This document shows positions 1 to 5,545 of a stretch of 5,545 nt of DNA, in pieces. The DNA comes from Dehalococcoidia bacterium (GTDB taxonomy: Bacteria > Chloroflexota > Dehalococcoidia > Dehalococcoidales > BS750m-G39): positions 1 through 5,545 of the forward strand of contig JAUWZG010000065.1 in assembly GCA_030615425.1 (NCBI GenBank). Reading direction: 5' to 3'. How positions within the stretch are numbered: the stretch's first letter is position 1; each line of letters starts with the position of its first letter. The notes beneath the pieces are model-generated. The model had not been told where the DNA came from, did no database searches, and saw nothing but the letters and a program-made list of their open reading frames with translations. The translations under genes and the position numbers were made by a program.

Positions 1-592
1 CAAGGTAGCGCCGGTTCATGTCCACGGGCACGGTAGTCAGGAAGAGCTAAAACTAATGCTGAATTTAGTCAAGCCGAGGTTCTTTATACCTATCCATGGT
101 GAGTATCGCCACTTAAGTCTCCATGCTAAATTAGCCCAGTCTGTGGGCATTCCCAGGGAAAATATCTTCGTGCTGGAAGATGGCGATGTCCTTGAGCTTA
201 GCCCCTCGGCGGGCAAGAAAACGGGCAAGGTTAGTGCCGGCAATGTGTATGTAGATGGCTTAAGCGTGGGTGACATCGGTAGCGTTGTTCTCCGTAATCG
301 GAGGATGCTATCCAGAGACGGGATAGTGGTGGTGATTGTCGCTATTAACCGGCAGACGGGCAAGCTGGTGGGGCGTCCTGATATAGTATCCAGGGGTTTT
401 GTTGATACCAGGGAGGCTAAAGATATGATAGAGGAGAGCCGTGACCTGGTAGCTAAGACTTTAGACCATAGCGGTGCCCGCCCGGCTGATTGGGGCTTTA
501 TCAATACCAAGGTCAGGGACATCTTGAATAAGTTTTACTATGAGCAGACCAAGCGCCGTCCTATGATTCTTCCGGTTATGGTGAAGGTATAG
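1..592 (+). CDS. rnj: Ribonuclease J, C-terminal part (5' end outside window)
   Basis: RNase J is a zinc-dependent cytoplasmic ribonuclease with 5'-3' exo- and endonuclease activity in RNA processing and decay. The frame is open from base 2, giving about 196 residues of a family usually near 550 residues. The fragment opens in the late beta-CASP/metallo-beta-lactamase core: the HVHGHGSQEELK stretch (fragment residues 6-17) is beta-CASP motif C, and PIHGEYRHL (30-38) carries the last metal-site histidine of the MBL fold. A short linker beta domain follows, then the typical C-terminal domain with SRDGIVVVIV, SRGFVD and the closing KRRPMILPV. The codon after the first motif-C His-Val pair encodes His, where I recall Ser as the family norm (H-x-S-G-H). 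The gene ends 6 bp before ftsK, which implies one operon; a link between an RNase J gene and spoIIIE also exists in Bacillus (rnjB region). Identification is firm; the N-terminal catalytic half is not visible. Confidence 0.96.
   Translation, partial: KVAPVHVHGHGSQEELKLMLNLVKPRFFIPIHGEYRHLSLHAKLAQSVGIPRENIFVLEDGDVLELSPSAGKKTGKVSAGNVYVDGLSVGDIGSVVLRNRRMLSRDGIVVVIVAINRQTGKLVGRPDIVSRGFVDTREAKDMIEESRDLVAKTLDHSGARPADWGFINTKVRDILNKFYYEQTKRRPMILPVMVKV
583..588 (+). promoter_or_regulatory. Ribosome binding site for ftsK, inside the rnj 3' end
   Basis: GAAGGT lies 10 bases upstream of the ATG at 599 and overlaps the last codons of rnj. It is a moderate Shine-Dalgarno match. It supports this ATG as the ftsK start and suggests translation coupled to the end of rnj. 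Confidence 0.5.
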
Positions 593-598
593 CTTTAA

Positions 599-2767
599 AT
601 GGCTAAGAAGAAAGCTGGTATCAAGCGTAAGCCGGGAAGGCAGCCCAAGCCTGAGGGGAGGTCAGGTTTGAGCCGGTTTTTCCATTTCATCTGGCTGCCA
701 CCGGTGCGGCGGCTTATAGCCGCGGTAATTATCGTAGCCCTGCTAGTCTGGCACTGGTCAACCATCACTTCATGGGCTGCCAGTGTTAGAGATAGCACCT
801 TAGATTTGTTTGGCTGGGGGCTGCTCTTTCTAGTTCTAGCCTTTGGCACCCTGGTGTGGATAGTATGGGGGCGGAGGGCGCTATCCGTTATCTACCATTG
901 GAACCAGTGGCTTGGCGGCATTGCCTTTATTTTCGCGGCTTGGGGAATACTGGCTTTCTTCGAGCTTGGCGGTAGCTTTGGTCGGAATATTATTGGCCAG
1001 GCTGATTTTGGCGGTGCCCTTCGGCTGGTGGGGCTGGTGGTCATAGGTCTTATCCTGGTCGCTCCCGGCGCAAGCTGGCGGGTTATGGCTAGGTTCATTT
1101 CCTGGGTGGGCGAAAAGATTAAAAAGCGCCCCGCCCCTGAAGAGGTGACTTATATCGAGCCTACCACCGCTGAAAAGCCGATATCACCCCCTCTATTAGC
1201 CCCTCCGGCCATACCTCAGGAACCGCTGACCAGGGAGACTGAAGCGGCAACCTCAGTGCTTACCCCCACCCCCAGTCAACAGGAACTTAGGCAGGTAGCC
1301 CAGGAGGTATGGAAGAAATATGGCGAATCACCAGCGCTGGTTACCGTTGATGGCTGGAAGTTACCACCCATTGATATTCTGGATAGTATCCCTGAGGTTG
1401 AGTTCGGTCAGGCTGATAATATGCAGAGAGCCAAGGTTATTGAAGAGGCTTTAGCTAGCTATGGTGTTGCCGCTAAGGTGGTGCAGATAAATGCTGGCCC
1501 AACAGTCACCCAGTTTGGTGTCGAGCCGGGCTGGGATAGGAAGATGAAGGAGGTAAAGGAGAGGGATAAAGACGGAAATGTTAAGGTCAGGTTGGAGGAG
1601 GTATCTAAGACCAGGGTCAAGGTGGAGAGGATTACCTCTTTGGCTAACGACCTGGCTCTGGCTCTGGCGGCACCCAGCATCAGGATTGAAGCCCCGGTGC
1701 CGGGTAAATCGGTGGTAGGGATTGAAGTGCCCAATACCATTTCCGGTCTGGTCAGTCTGCGAGGGGTAATAGAAACCAGCGTTTTTCAGAAAATAGAGGC
1801 TAAGTCTAAGCTGTCTCTGGCGCTGGGGAAGGGTGCCGGCGGCGAGGCGGTAGCTGCTGACCTATCCCGAATGCCCCACCTGCTTATCGCTGGGGCCACC
1901 GGCAGTGGCAAGACCGTTTGCCTGAATTCTATCATCTGTTGCCTGCTGCTGCATGATTCTCCTAATGATGTGCGGTTTATTATGATTGACCCCAAGAGGG
2001 TAGAGCTGACCTCGTTTAACAGCATACCTCACCTGGCTACGCCGGTCATAGTGGATACCAACAAAGCCCTGGGCACACTGCGCTGGCTCAACAAGGAAAT
2101 GGATAAGAGGTATCAAACGCTGGCTACCGTCGGTGCCCGTAACATTGAGGGTTACAATAGAAACAAGGAGGGAGATGAGAGGCTCCCTTACCTGATACTT
2201 GTTATTGATGAACTTGCCGATTTAATGATGGCAGGCTTTGATGAAGTGGAGCATGCCCTGTGCCGATTAGCCCAGCTTGCCCGATCAACCGGCATTTACC
2301 TCGTCGTGGCTACCCAGCGCCCATCGGTGGACGTGGTCACGGGTTTGATTAAGGCTAACTTTCCTACTCGTATTAGCTTTGCCGTTACCTCTCAGGTGGA
2401 TTCACGCACTATTCTTGATATGGGAGGGGCGGAAAAACTGCTGGGTAGGGGAGACATGCTTTATATGCCCACTGAGGCAGCTAAGCCCAAGCGCCTCCAG
2501 GGTTGCTATGTCTCTGATGCCGAAGTGGAGAGGCTGGTCTACTTCTGGAGTAGCCAGCAGAGGGAAGAGGCGGCACCGCTAAAGGTTGAGGATATTGCAG
2601 CCACTGGCGTCAGAGGGGGAGGCTTCCCCGAAGACCCGTTGCTGGAGGCTGCCAGGCAACTGGCACGGGAACACAAGCACATTTCCACCTCTTATTTGCA
2701 AAGGCGGTTACATATCGGTTATCCCCGGGCTGCCCGCCTTATGGAGCAGCTCGAGGAAGAGGGATAA
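599..2767 (+). CDS. ftsK: FtsK/SpoIIIE family DNA translocase
   Basis: A membrane-anchored, ATP-driven double-stranded DNA pump that moves chromosome ends across the division septum and usually helps Xer dimer resolution. The protein has 722 residues. A basic N-terminus (1-38) leads into four predicted membrane helices at about 39-54, 70-90, 104-122 and 140-157. A Pro-rich linker of about 175-230 follows, short as in SpoIIIE-type proteins. The pre-motor FtsK alpha/beta domain (about 245-385) carries a charged insert at about 313-343 with a DKDGN turn. The RecA-like motor has Walker A GATGSGKT at 432-439, Walker B LILVIDE at 532-538 with Asp537/Glu538, and the family blocks ATQRPSVDVVTGLIKAN (571-587) and GRGDMLY (616-622). 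A gamma winged-helix begins near 679 with STSYLQRRLHIGYPRAARL, but the protein stops at EEEG without the usual wing and tail. The ATG follows rnj by 6 bp. Membrane and motor assignments are firm; the helix limits are approximate. Confidence 0.97.
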   Translation: MAKKKAGIKRKPGRQPKPEGRSGLSRFFHFIWLPPVRRLIAAVIIVALLVWHWSTITSWAASVRDSTLDLFGWGLLFLVLAFGTLVWIVWGRRALSVIYHWNQWLGGIAFIFAAWGILAFFELGGSFGRNIIGQADFGGALRLVGLVVIGLILVAPGASWRVMARFISWVGEKIKKRPAPEEVTYIEPTTAEKPISPPLLAPPAIPQEPLTRETEAATSVLTPTPSQQELRQVAQEVWKKYGESPALVTVDGWKLPPIDILDSIPEVEFGQADNMQRAKVIEEALASYGVAAKVVQINAGPTVTQFGVEPGWDRKMKEVKERDKDGNVKVRLEEVSKTRVKVERITSLANDLALALAAPSIRIEAPVPGKSVVGIEVPNTISGLVSLRGVIETSVFQKIEAKSKLSLALGKGAGGEAVAADLSRMPHLLIAGATGSGKTVCLNSIICCLLLHDSPNDVRFIMIDPKRVELTSFNSIPHLATPVIVDTNKALGTLRWLNKEMDKRYQTLATVGARNIEGYNRNKEGDERLPYLILVIDELADLMMAGFDEVEHALCRLAQLARSTGIYLVVATQRPSVDVVTGLIKANFPTRISFAVTSQVDSRTILDMGGAEKLLGRGDMLYMPTEAAKPKRLQGCYVSDAEVERLVYFWSSQQREEAAPLKVEDIAATGVRGGGFPEDPLLEAARQLAREHKHISTSYLQRRLHIGYPRAARLMEQLEEEG

Positions 2768-2854
2768 GCTAATCTCTATTCCTTAGTCCGCCGGGTGCTA
2801 TTTCTTTTCCCGCCCGCCGTTTTAATATTTTACCCCCCGCCGCCCTTTAATGAA

Positions 2855-2877
2855 AAGAGGGGGCGCAGCCCCCTCTT
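2855..2877. terminator. Strong GC hairpin, likely bidirectional terminator or intergenic repeat core
   Basis: The arms AAGAGGGGGC (2855-2864) and GCCCCCTCTT (2868-2877) are perfect 10-bp complements around a GCA loop. It lies 87 bp after the ftsK stop, so it could end the rnj-ftsK transcript. On the + strand the arm ends in TCTT followed by A's. On the - strand it runs into TCTTTTCATT, a better U-tract. It therefore fits an intrinsic terminator somewhat better for transcription coming from the right. Confidence 0.65.
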
Positions 2878-2906
2878 AAAAACACCCCGCTTACGCTGGT
2901 CGGGGT
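2878..2906 (-). terminator. Second hairpin with U-tract on the minus strand
   Basis: ACCCCG (2884-2889) pairs with CGGGGT (2901-2906) over an 11-base loop. Read on the - strand, the stem is followed by GTTTTT (2883-2878), the classic intrinsic terminator layout. It sits one base after the first hairpin, so the two form a tandem pair. The stem is only 6 bp and the loop is long, so it is weaker than its neighbour. On the + strand it would lie just upstream of the promoter and would not be transcribed from it. Confidence 0.5.
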
Positions 2907-2908
2907 AG

Positions 2909-2936
2909 TTGTCAATGGGGAGGGGGGTGGTATAAT
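2909..2936 (+). promoter_or_regulatory. Sigma-70-type promoter for the two-gene cassette
   Basis: The -35 box TTGTCA (2909-2914) matches TTGACA at 5 of 6 positions. The -10 box TATAAT (2931-2936) is perfect. The spacer is 16 bp and an extended -10 TG lies at 2928-2929. Transcription should start near 2943, leaving a leader of only about 20 bases before the ATG at 2963. The near-consensus boxes suggest strong housekeeping transcription; no clear operator palindrome overlaps them. Confidence 0.8.
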
Positions 2937-2942
2937 GGAGTT

Positions 2943-2956
2943 GGGGGAGGCAGGGG
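2943..2956 (+). promoter_or_regulatory. Purine-rich ribosome binding sequence for the membrane-protein gene
   Basis: GGGGGAGG (2943-2950) ends 12 bases before the ATG at 2963, and AGGGG (2952-2956) ends 6 bases before it. Either can serve as Shine-Dalgarno sequence. Their position supports this ATG as the start. They lie at or just after the predicted transcription start, so the leader is very short. Confidence 0.6.
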
Positions 2957-2962
2957 TAGTCA

Positions 2963-3652
2963 ATGAAAGAAAAGACAAAAAAAGATGAAAAGATAATACT
3001 AAAGGCAACCACGGAGACAGGAACCACATTCGATGAGAACACATCGATAGAATTTCTTAAATCTGAATACAATCAATGTTTTAACCAGATGCGCCATTAT
3101 GATGTGGTTGCACAATCATTTAATAAATTTGCCTTAACTGGCTATGTTGCCGTTATTTCCGGGCTGAGCGCTCTGTTCAAATTCTTGGAAGCAGCAGCTT
3201 ATAGAGATATTGTCATAGGTGGTTTGTCGCTAGTTGCGTTTTTTGTCGGTCTTGTTATGTTGGATTTTATGGTAAGGAATAGGGTGTATTATGTTATTGT
3301 GGCCAGACAGGTAAATTCTATACGTAAGTATTTCCTAAAAAATGCTAATGCTGCTAAAGAGTTGTACTTCGTCAAGTATGAGAAAAGTTATATTGACCCT
3401 CGTTACCCGCCAGCTTTTCATTTATCTAGCACTTATACACGGCTATTTATCCTTATTGCTATTCTAAATGGGGGTTTATTTGGAGCAGGTTTATTCTTTT
3501 TTACATATAAAGGGGTAGGAGATGGGTGGGAGTGGGTAATAATAGGCATAGTTTCTGTGCTTATGGCGGGAGCACAAATGGGTTTAGCGTGGTATTTTCT
3601 TCATAGAAAAGACTTGCCCCAGAAGGCAGATAGGGACGAGAGTAGTGGATAG
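2963..3652 (+). CDS. Predicted four-helix membrane protein of unknown function
   Basis: I do not recognise a named family. The 229 residues show a Lys-rich cytoplasmic head (1-14), then an amphipathic stretch with EYNQCFNQMRHYD (35-47) that recalls uncharacterised small membrane proteins. Two hydrophobic hairpins follow: helices at about 57-75 and 83-103, then about 159-181 and 190-212. The loop between the pairs (104-158) is rich in Arg and Lys, as is the C-terminal tail, so by the positive-inside rule N-terminus, middle loop and C-terminus are cytoplasmic. No enzymatic motif or signal peptide is visible. The gene follows a strong promoter and overlaps the hydrolase gene by 8 bp, so the products are probably made together and may work together. 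The layout loosely resembles SLATT/S-4TM-type effectors of bacterial conflict systems, but I see no diagnostic motif and do not assign it there. Base composition is much lower in GC than ftsK. Confidence 0.85.
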   Translation: MKEKTKKDEKIILKATTETGTTFDENTSIEFLKSEYNQCFNQMRHYDVVAQSFNKFALTGYVAVISGLSALFKFLEAAAYRDIVIGGLSLVAFFVGLVMLDFMVRNRVYYVIVARQVNSIRKYFLKNANAAKELYFVKYEKSYIDPRYPPAFHLSSTYTRLFILIAILNGGLFGAGLFFFTYKGVGDGWEWVIIGIVSVLMAGAQMGLAWYFLHRKDLPQKADRDESSG

Positions 3653-4472
3653 GCTCGAACTCATACTCTACAATGTTGGTCACGGCTTGGCGGTGTCTTT
3701 AATAGAATATCCTGAGAAATATGTTACACAGATTGACCTTGGCTCAGAAGGTAATTTTAGTCCGCTTGTATATCTATCTAGTAGTAGACGGCTTCGTGCT
3801 GATGTCTTATATATTACTCACCCACATGCTGACCATCTCTCAGACATAAGGAATGTAGATAGCCATTGCCCAGATTATGTACAATATATTGACTATGACT
3901 GGAATGAGGTTATTGCAAGGGAAAAAAGTGATTTACAATGGGTTGTTAGGGAATTCCTTCAATTTATTAGGTTTACTGCAAGGCGTAGTGAATATGCTGG
4001 GAATGCATTATTAAAGTATTGGTATTGGAAACCCGAAAATGCTAAGGTTCTATTTGGAGAGTCTAATTATGTGAATAATTCCAGTCTTTTCATTGTCTAT
4101 AAATGGCACGATTTCAAGATATCTATATGCGGTGATTTAGAGGCACAGGCGCTAGAACGGTTGATTAGTTATCCGGAGCCACAGGCAGAAGCCCAAAAAA
4201 CAGATATACTAGTAGCACCGCATCATGGTCATAAATCAGGTTATACTTCCAAATGGGTTGATGTTCTTGGTAAACCTTACATTTCTCTCATATCTGTACA
4301 GGGTCGAGACCCCTCTGTTGCTCCAGAATACTATACTCCTGAATTTGCCAGAGGAATAACTATCGGTGGTAGAACAAGACATTGTCTTACAACTAGAACT
4401 GATGGCACGATTGTCGTTAAGATGTGGTATAAATCTGACGGTAAATGTGCGTGGAGTTTCACTACTGAATAA
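3645..4472 (+). CDS. ComEC/Rec2-like metallo-beta-lactamase-fold hydrolase
   Basis: A probable metal-dependent hydrolase of 275 residues, soluble and without signal peptide or membrane segment. Motifs in order: LYNVGHGLA (8-16), at the place of the DVGQGD-type opening strand in ComEC-like MBL proteins; metal-binding THPHADH (58-64; His59, His61, Asp63, His64); NNSSLFIVY (144-152); ICGDLE with Asp164; and APHHGHKSG (191-199) with the His193-His194 pair. An aromatic, charged segment at about 84-135 sits between the first metal motif and the NSS strand and looks family-specific. The core therefore appears intact. ComEC MBL domains are thought to act on DNA strands, but stand-alone relatives are mostly uncharacterised, so nuclease activity is only a possibility. 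The GTG start lies within the end of the membrane-protein gene (8-bp overlap) with only a weak GGGACGAG ribosome site, which suggests translational coupling. The gene is AT-rich like its partner. Confidence 0.88.
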   Translation: MDRLELILYNVGHGLAVSLIEYPEKYVTQIDLGSEGNFSPLVYLSSSRRLRADVLYITHPHADHLSDIRNVDSHCPDYVQYIDYDWNEVIAREKSDLQWVVREFLQFIRFTARRSEYAGNALLKYWYWKPENAKVLFGESNYVNNSSLFIVYKWHDFKISICGDLEAQALERLISYPEPQAEAQKTDILVAPHHGHKSGYTSKWVDVLGKPYISLISVQGRDPSVAPEYYTPEFARGITIGGRTRHCLTTRTDGTIVVKMWYKSDGKCAWSFTTE

Positions 4473-4476
4473 GCGT

Positions 4477-4490
4477 TAAATAAGTATTTA
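4477..4490. repeat. Short AT inverted repeat between convergent genes
   Basis: TAAATA (4477-4482) and TATTTA (4485-4490) are perfect complements around AG. The repeat lies in the 23-bp gap between the hydrolase stop and the small-ORF stop. Six A-T pairs are too weak for a convincing intrinsic terminator, and no GC hairpin or clear T-tract is present here. Confidence 0.35.
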
Positions 4491-4495
4491 CAACA

Positions 4496-4636
4496 TTACT
4501 TCCTCCTCAACCTCTTCAAAATCGCATCCATGTAAATCTTAGCCAGGTTTTTGCCGTGCTTGGACATGTGCTCCCGCTTTTTCTTGAGCTTCTTTTCCCG
4601 GCGCTCTTGTTTGGTCTCTGCCTCGCCGTCGCTCAC
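4496..4636 (-). CDS. Small basic protein, 46 residues, coupled to uvrB
   Basis: A short ORF on the - strand starts with GTG at 4636-4634 and ends with TAA at 4498-4496. Its GTG overlaps the uvrB TGA in a GTGA junction, and GGAG (4648-4645) lies 8 bases upstream, an ideal ribosome-site spacing. The product begins [16 protein letters not shown] and ends AILKRLRRK. It has 17 Lys/Arg in 46 residues, no Cys, and is predicted helical and cytoplasmic. The middle motif [16 protein letters not shown] (23-38) resembles small hypothetical proteins I recall from Chloroflexota, but I cannot verify that here. The strongly basic character would suit nucleic acid or ribosome contact; that is inference. Position and coupling suggest co-expression with UvrB, though a functional link to repair is not shown. 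An internal ATG at codon 24 is a less likely start. Confidence 0.7.
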   Translation of the reverse strand: MSDGEAETKQERREKKLKKKREHMSKHGKNLAKIYMDAILKRLRRK

Positions 4637-5545
4637 TTCTTTATCTCCACCGGTTCAAACTCTTTTCTAAGCTCAATGATGCGGTCGCGGAATAGCGCCG
4701 CTTTCTCAAACTCCAAGTTTCTGGCGGCGGTCTTCATCTGCCCTTCCAGCTCTTTAATGAGGCGGGCGATGTCTTCCTTGGCGAGGGGGGCGGCACTATA
4801 GACAGCCCGAACCTCGGCGGCAACCTTTACCCGCTCGGTGATGTCTTTGATGGCTTTCCTTATCCCCTGGGGGGTGATGCCGCGCTCTTTATTATAGTCT
4901 AGCTGAATCTGGCGGCGGCGTTGGGTTTCGTCGATGGCGGTCTGCATGGACTTGGTGATGGTATCGGCGTACATGATGACATGCCCATCAATGTGGCGGG
5001 CGGCACGCCCCATAGTCTGGATTAACGCCCCCCCCGACCTCAAATAGCCTTCCTTATCGGCGTCCAGAATCGCCACCAGGCTGACCTCGGGCAGGTCAAG
5101 CCCCTCCCGCAGCAGGTTTATGCCCACCACCACATCGTAAACGCCGAGACGGAGGTCTCGCAGTATCACCACCCTCTGCAGGGTGTCAATCTCGGAATGG
5201 AGGTAATGGGTCTTAATCCCCATCTCTATCAGGTAGTCGGCAAGCTCCTCAGCCATCCTTTTGGTCAGGGTGGTTACCAGACAGCGCTCCTTTTTATCCA
5301 CCCTGGTCTTAATCTGGTCAAGGAGGTCGTCGATCTGCCCCTTGGGCGGCTTGATTTCAACCGTTGGTTCCAGGAGGCCGGTGGGGCGGACTAACTGCTC
5401 CACTACCTGCTGGCTGTGCTGGTATTCGTATTCTGCCGGCGTGGCTGAGGTGTAGATAACCTGGTTGATGCGCTGCCCGAACTCGGTGAAGTTCAGGGGG
5501 CGATTGTCCAGCGCCGAGGGCAGGCGAAAGCCGTACTCCACCAGC
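4633..5545 (-). CDS. uvrB: UvrABC excision nuclease subunit B, C-terminal part (5' end outside window)
   Basis: UvrB is the DNA-damage-verifying helicase of bacterial nucleotide excision repair: it receives the lesion from UvrA and recruits UvrC. About 304 codons are present, out of a family length near 660-700. The frame is still open at the window edge, entering with [17 protein letters not shown]; the GTG at 5541 is an internal valine, not a start. Counting from that valine, visible helicase parts are YTSATP (30-35), [10 protein letters not shown] (114-123), [23 protein letters not shown] (140-162) and QTMGRAARH (175-183) with its arginine finger region. The Yad/RRB-type block [20 protein letters not shown] (191-210) and YNKERGITP (216-224) follow. 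The protein closes with a UVR domain (about 256-291), the coiled hairpin that binds UvrC. A run of eight C at 5028-5035 encodes Ser-Gly-Gly-Ala and leaves the frame intact; many UvrBs have polar residues there. A small basic ORF overlaps its stop codon. Confidence 0.97.
   Translation of the reverse strand, partial: LVEYGFRLPSALDNRPLNFTEFGQRINQVIYTSATPAEYEYQHSQQVVEQLVRPTGLLEPTVEIKPPKGQIDDLLDQIKTRVDKKERCLVTTLTKRMAEELADYLIEMGIKTHYLHSEIDTLQRVVILRDLRLGVYDVVVGINLLREGLDLPEVSLVAILDADKEGYLRSGGALIQTMGRAARHIDGHVIMYADTITKSMQTAIDETQRRRQIQLDYNKERGITPQGIRKAIKDITERVKVAAEVRAVYSAAPLAKEDIARLIKELEGQMKTAARNLEFEKAALFRDRIIELRKEFEPVEIKK
4645..4648 (-). promoter_or_regulatory. Shine-Dalgarno of the small basic ORF, inside uvrB
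   Basis: On the - strand GGTGGAG ends 8 bases before the GTG at 4636. It lies within the codons for the last residues of UvrB. This site is the main evidence that the 46-codon frame is translated and that GTG is its start. Confidence 0.6.

Larger units (their letters stand above)
2768..2962. other. Intergenic region between ftsK and the membrane-protein gene
   Basis: This 195-bp spacer has no credible coding frame. Its first part (2768-2850) is pyrimidine-rich, with C-runs and an AT patch at 2820-2831, and shows only a weak possible CGGG/CCCG pairing. Its second part packs two GC hairpins, a strong promoter and G-rich ribosome-binding sequence directly against the next gene. The density of structured elements resembles intergenic repeat units common in bacterial genomes, but a single copy cannot show that. 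Confidence 0.7.

Noticed and set aside
37..522. 161-codon open frame on the minus strand opposite rnj
   Set aside because: It lies wholly antisense to a clearly conserved RNase J frame, is Ser/Leu/Thr-rich as expected for a shadow frame, and shows no family motif.
2379..2786. Short plus-strand frames (67 and 66 codons) inside and past the end of ftsK
   Set aside because: Both overlap conserved ftsK coding sequence in another frame, with no ribosome site or family motif.
2755..2830. Hidden continuation of the FtsK C-terminus in another frame
   Set aside because: Reading past the TAA in the other two frames gives stops within a few codons or no GP...KPREV-like tail, so a simple one-base frameshift is not supported.
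2768..2850. tRNA or small structured RNA in the ftsK downstream spacer
   Set aside because: No cloverleaf, no T-loop-like sequence and no strong pairing before the hairpin at 2855.
2963..3652. Assigning the membrane protein to a SLATT or S-4TM defence effector family
   Set aside because: The helix layout is only loosely similar and no diagnostic motif or nearby nucleotide-cyclase-type sensor gene is present in the window.
4556..4801. 81-codon plus-strand frame across the uvrB 3' end
   Set aside because: Antisense to the UVR-domain coding part of uvrB and the small basic ORF; its hydrophobic, Ser-rich sequence is explained by reverse reading of charged codons.
5028..5035. Run of eight C as a possible frameshift in uvrB
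   Set aside because: The frame on both sides matches UvrB without interruption ([10 protein letters not shown]), and the length between conserved blocks is normal.

Overview
This looks like a chromosomal segment from a bacterium, most likely Chloroflexota and probably a Dehalococcoidia-like lineage. That is an inference from protein style: an SpoIIIE-type FtsK with a charged insert in the domain before the motor, RNase J next to ftsK, and a small Lys/Arg-rich ORF behind uvrB. It is not proven by any marker gene. Two core housekeeping loci face each other, and a lower-GC two-gene cassette lies between them.

Left side (1-2767, + strand): the last ~196 codons of ribonuclease J, then 6 bp later a complete 722-residue FtsK/SpoIIIE DNA translocase. 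The two are almost certainly co-transcribed. The FtsK stops right after the last helix of its C-terminal winged-helix domain and lacks the usual wing and tail.

Middle (2768-4472): a 195-bp gap holds two strong GC hairpins (2855-2877 and 2884-2906). A near-consensus sigma-70-type promoter with an extended -10 follows (2909-2936). It drives two overlapping genes: a predicted four-helix membrane protein of unknown function (2963-3652) and a soluble ComEC/Rec2-like metallo-beta-lactamase-fold hydrolase (3645-4472). Both are clearly AT-richer than the flanking genes. This is the accessory part of the window and the best candidate for an undescribed two-component system. No function can be read from the sequence beyond a probable metal-dependent hydrolase with a membrane partner.

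Right side (4496-5545, - strand): the C-terminal ~304 codons of the excision-repair helicase UvrB, followed by a 46-codon basic small ORF. That ORF starts on a GTG overlapping the uvrB stop and has a well-placed Shine-Dalgarno sequence. It ends 23 bp from the end of the hydrolase gene, so the two transcription units converge.

No tRNA, rRNA, CRISPR array, transposase or recognisable attachment site was seen.
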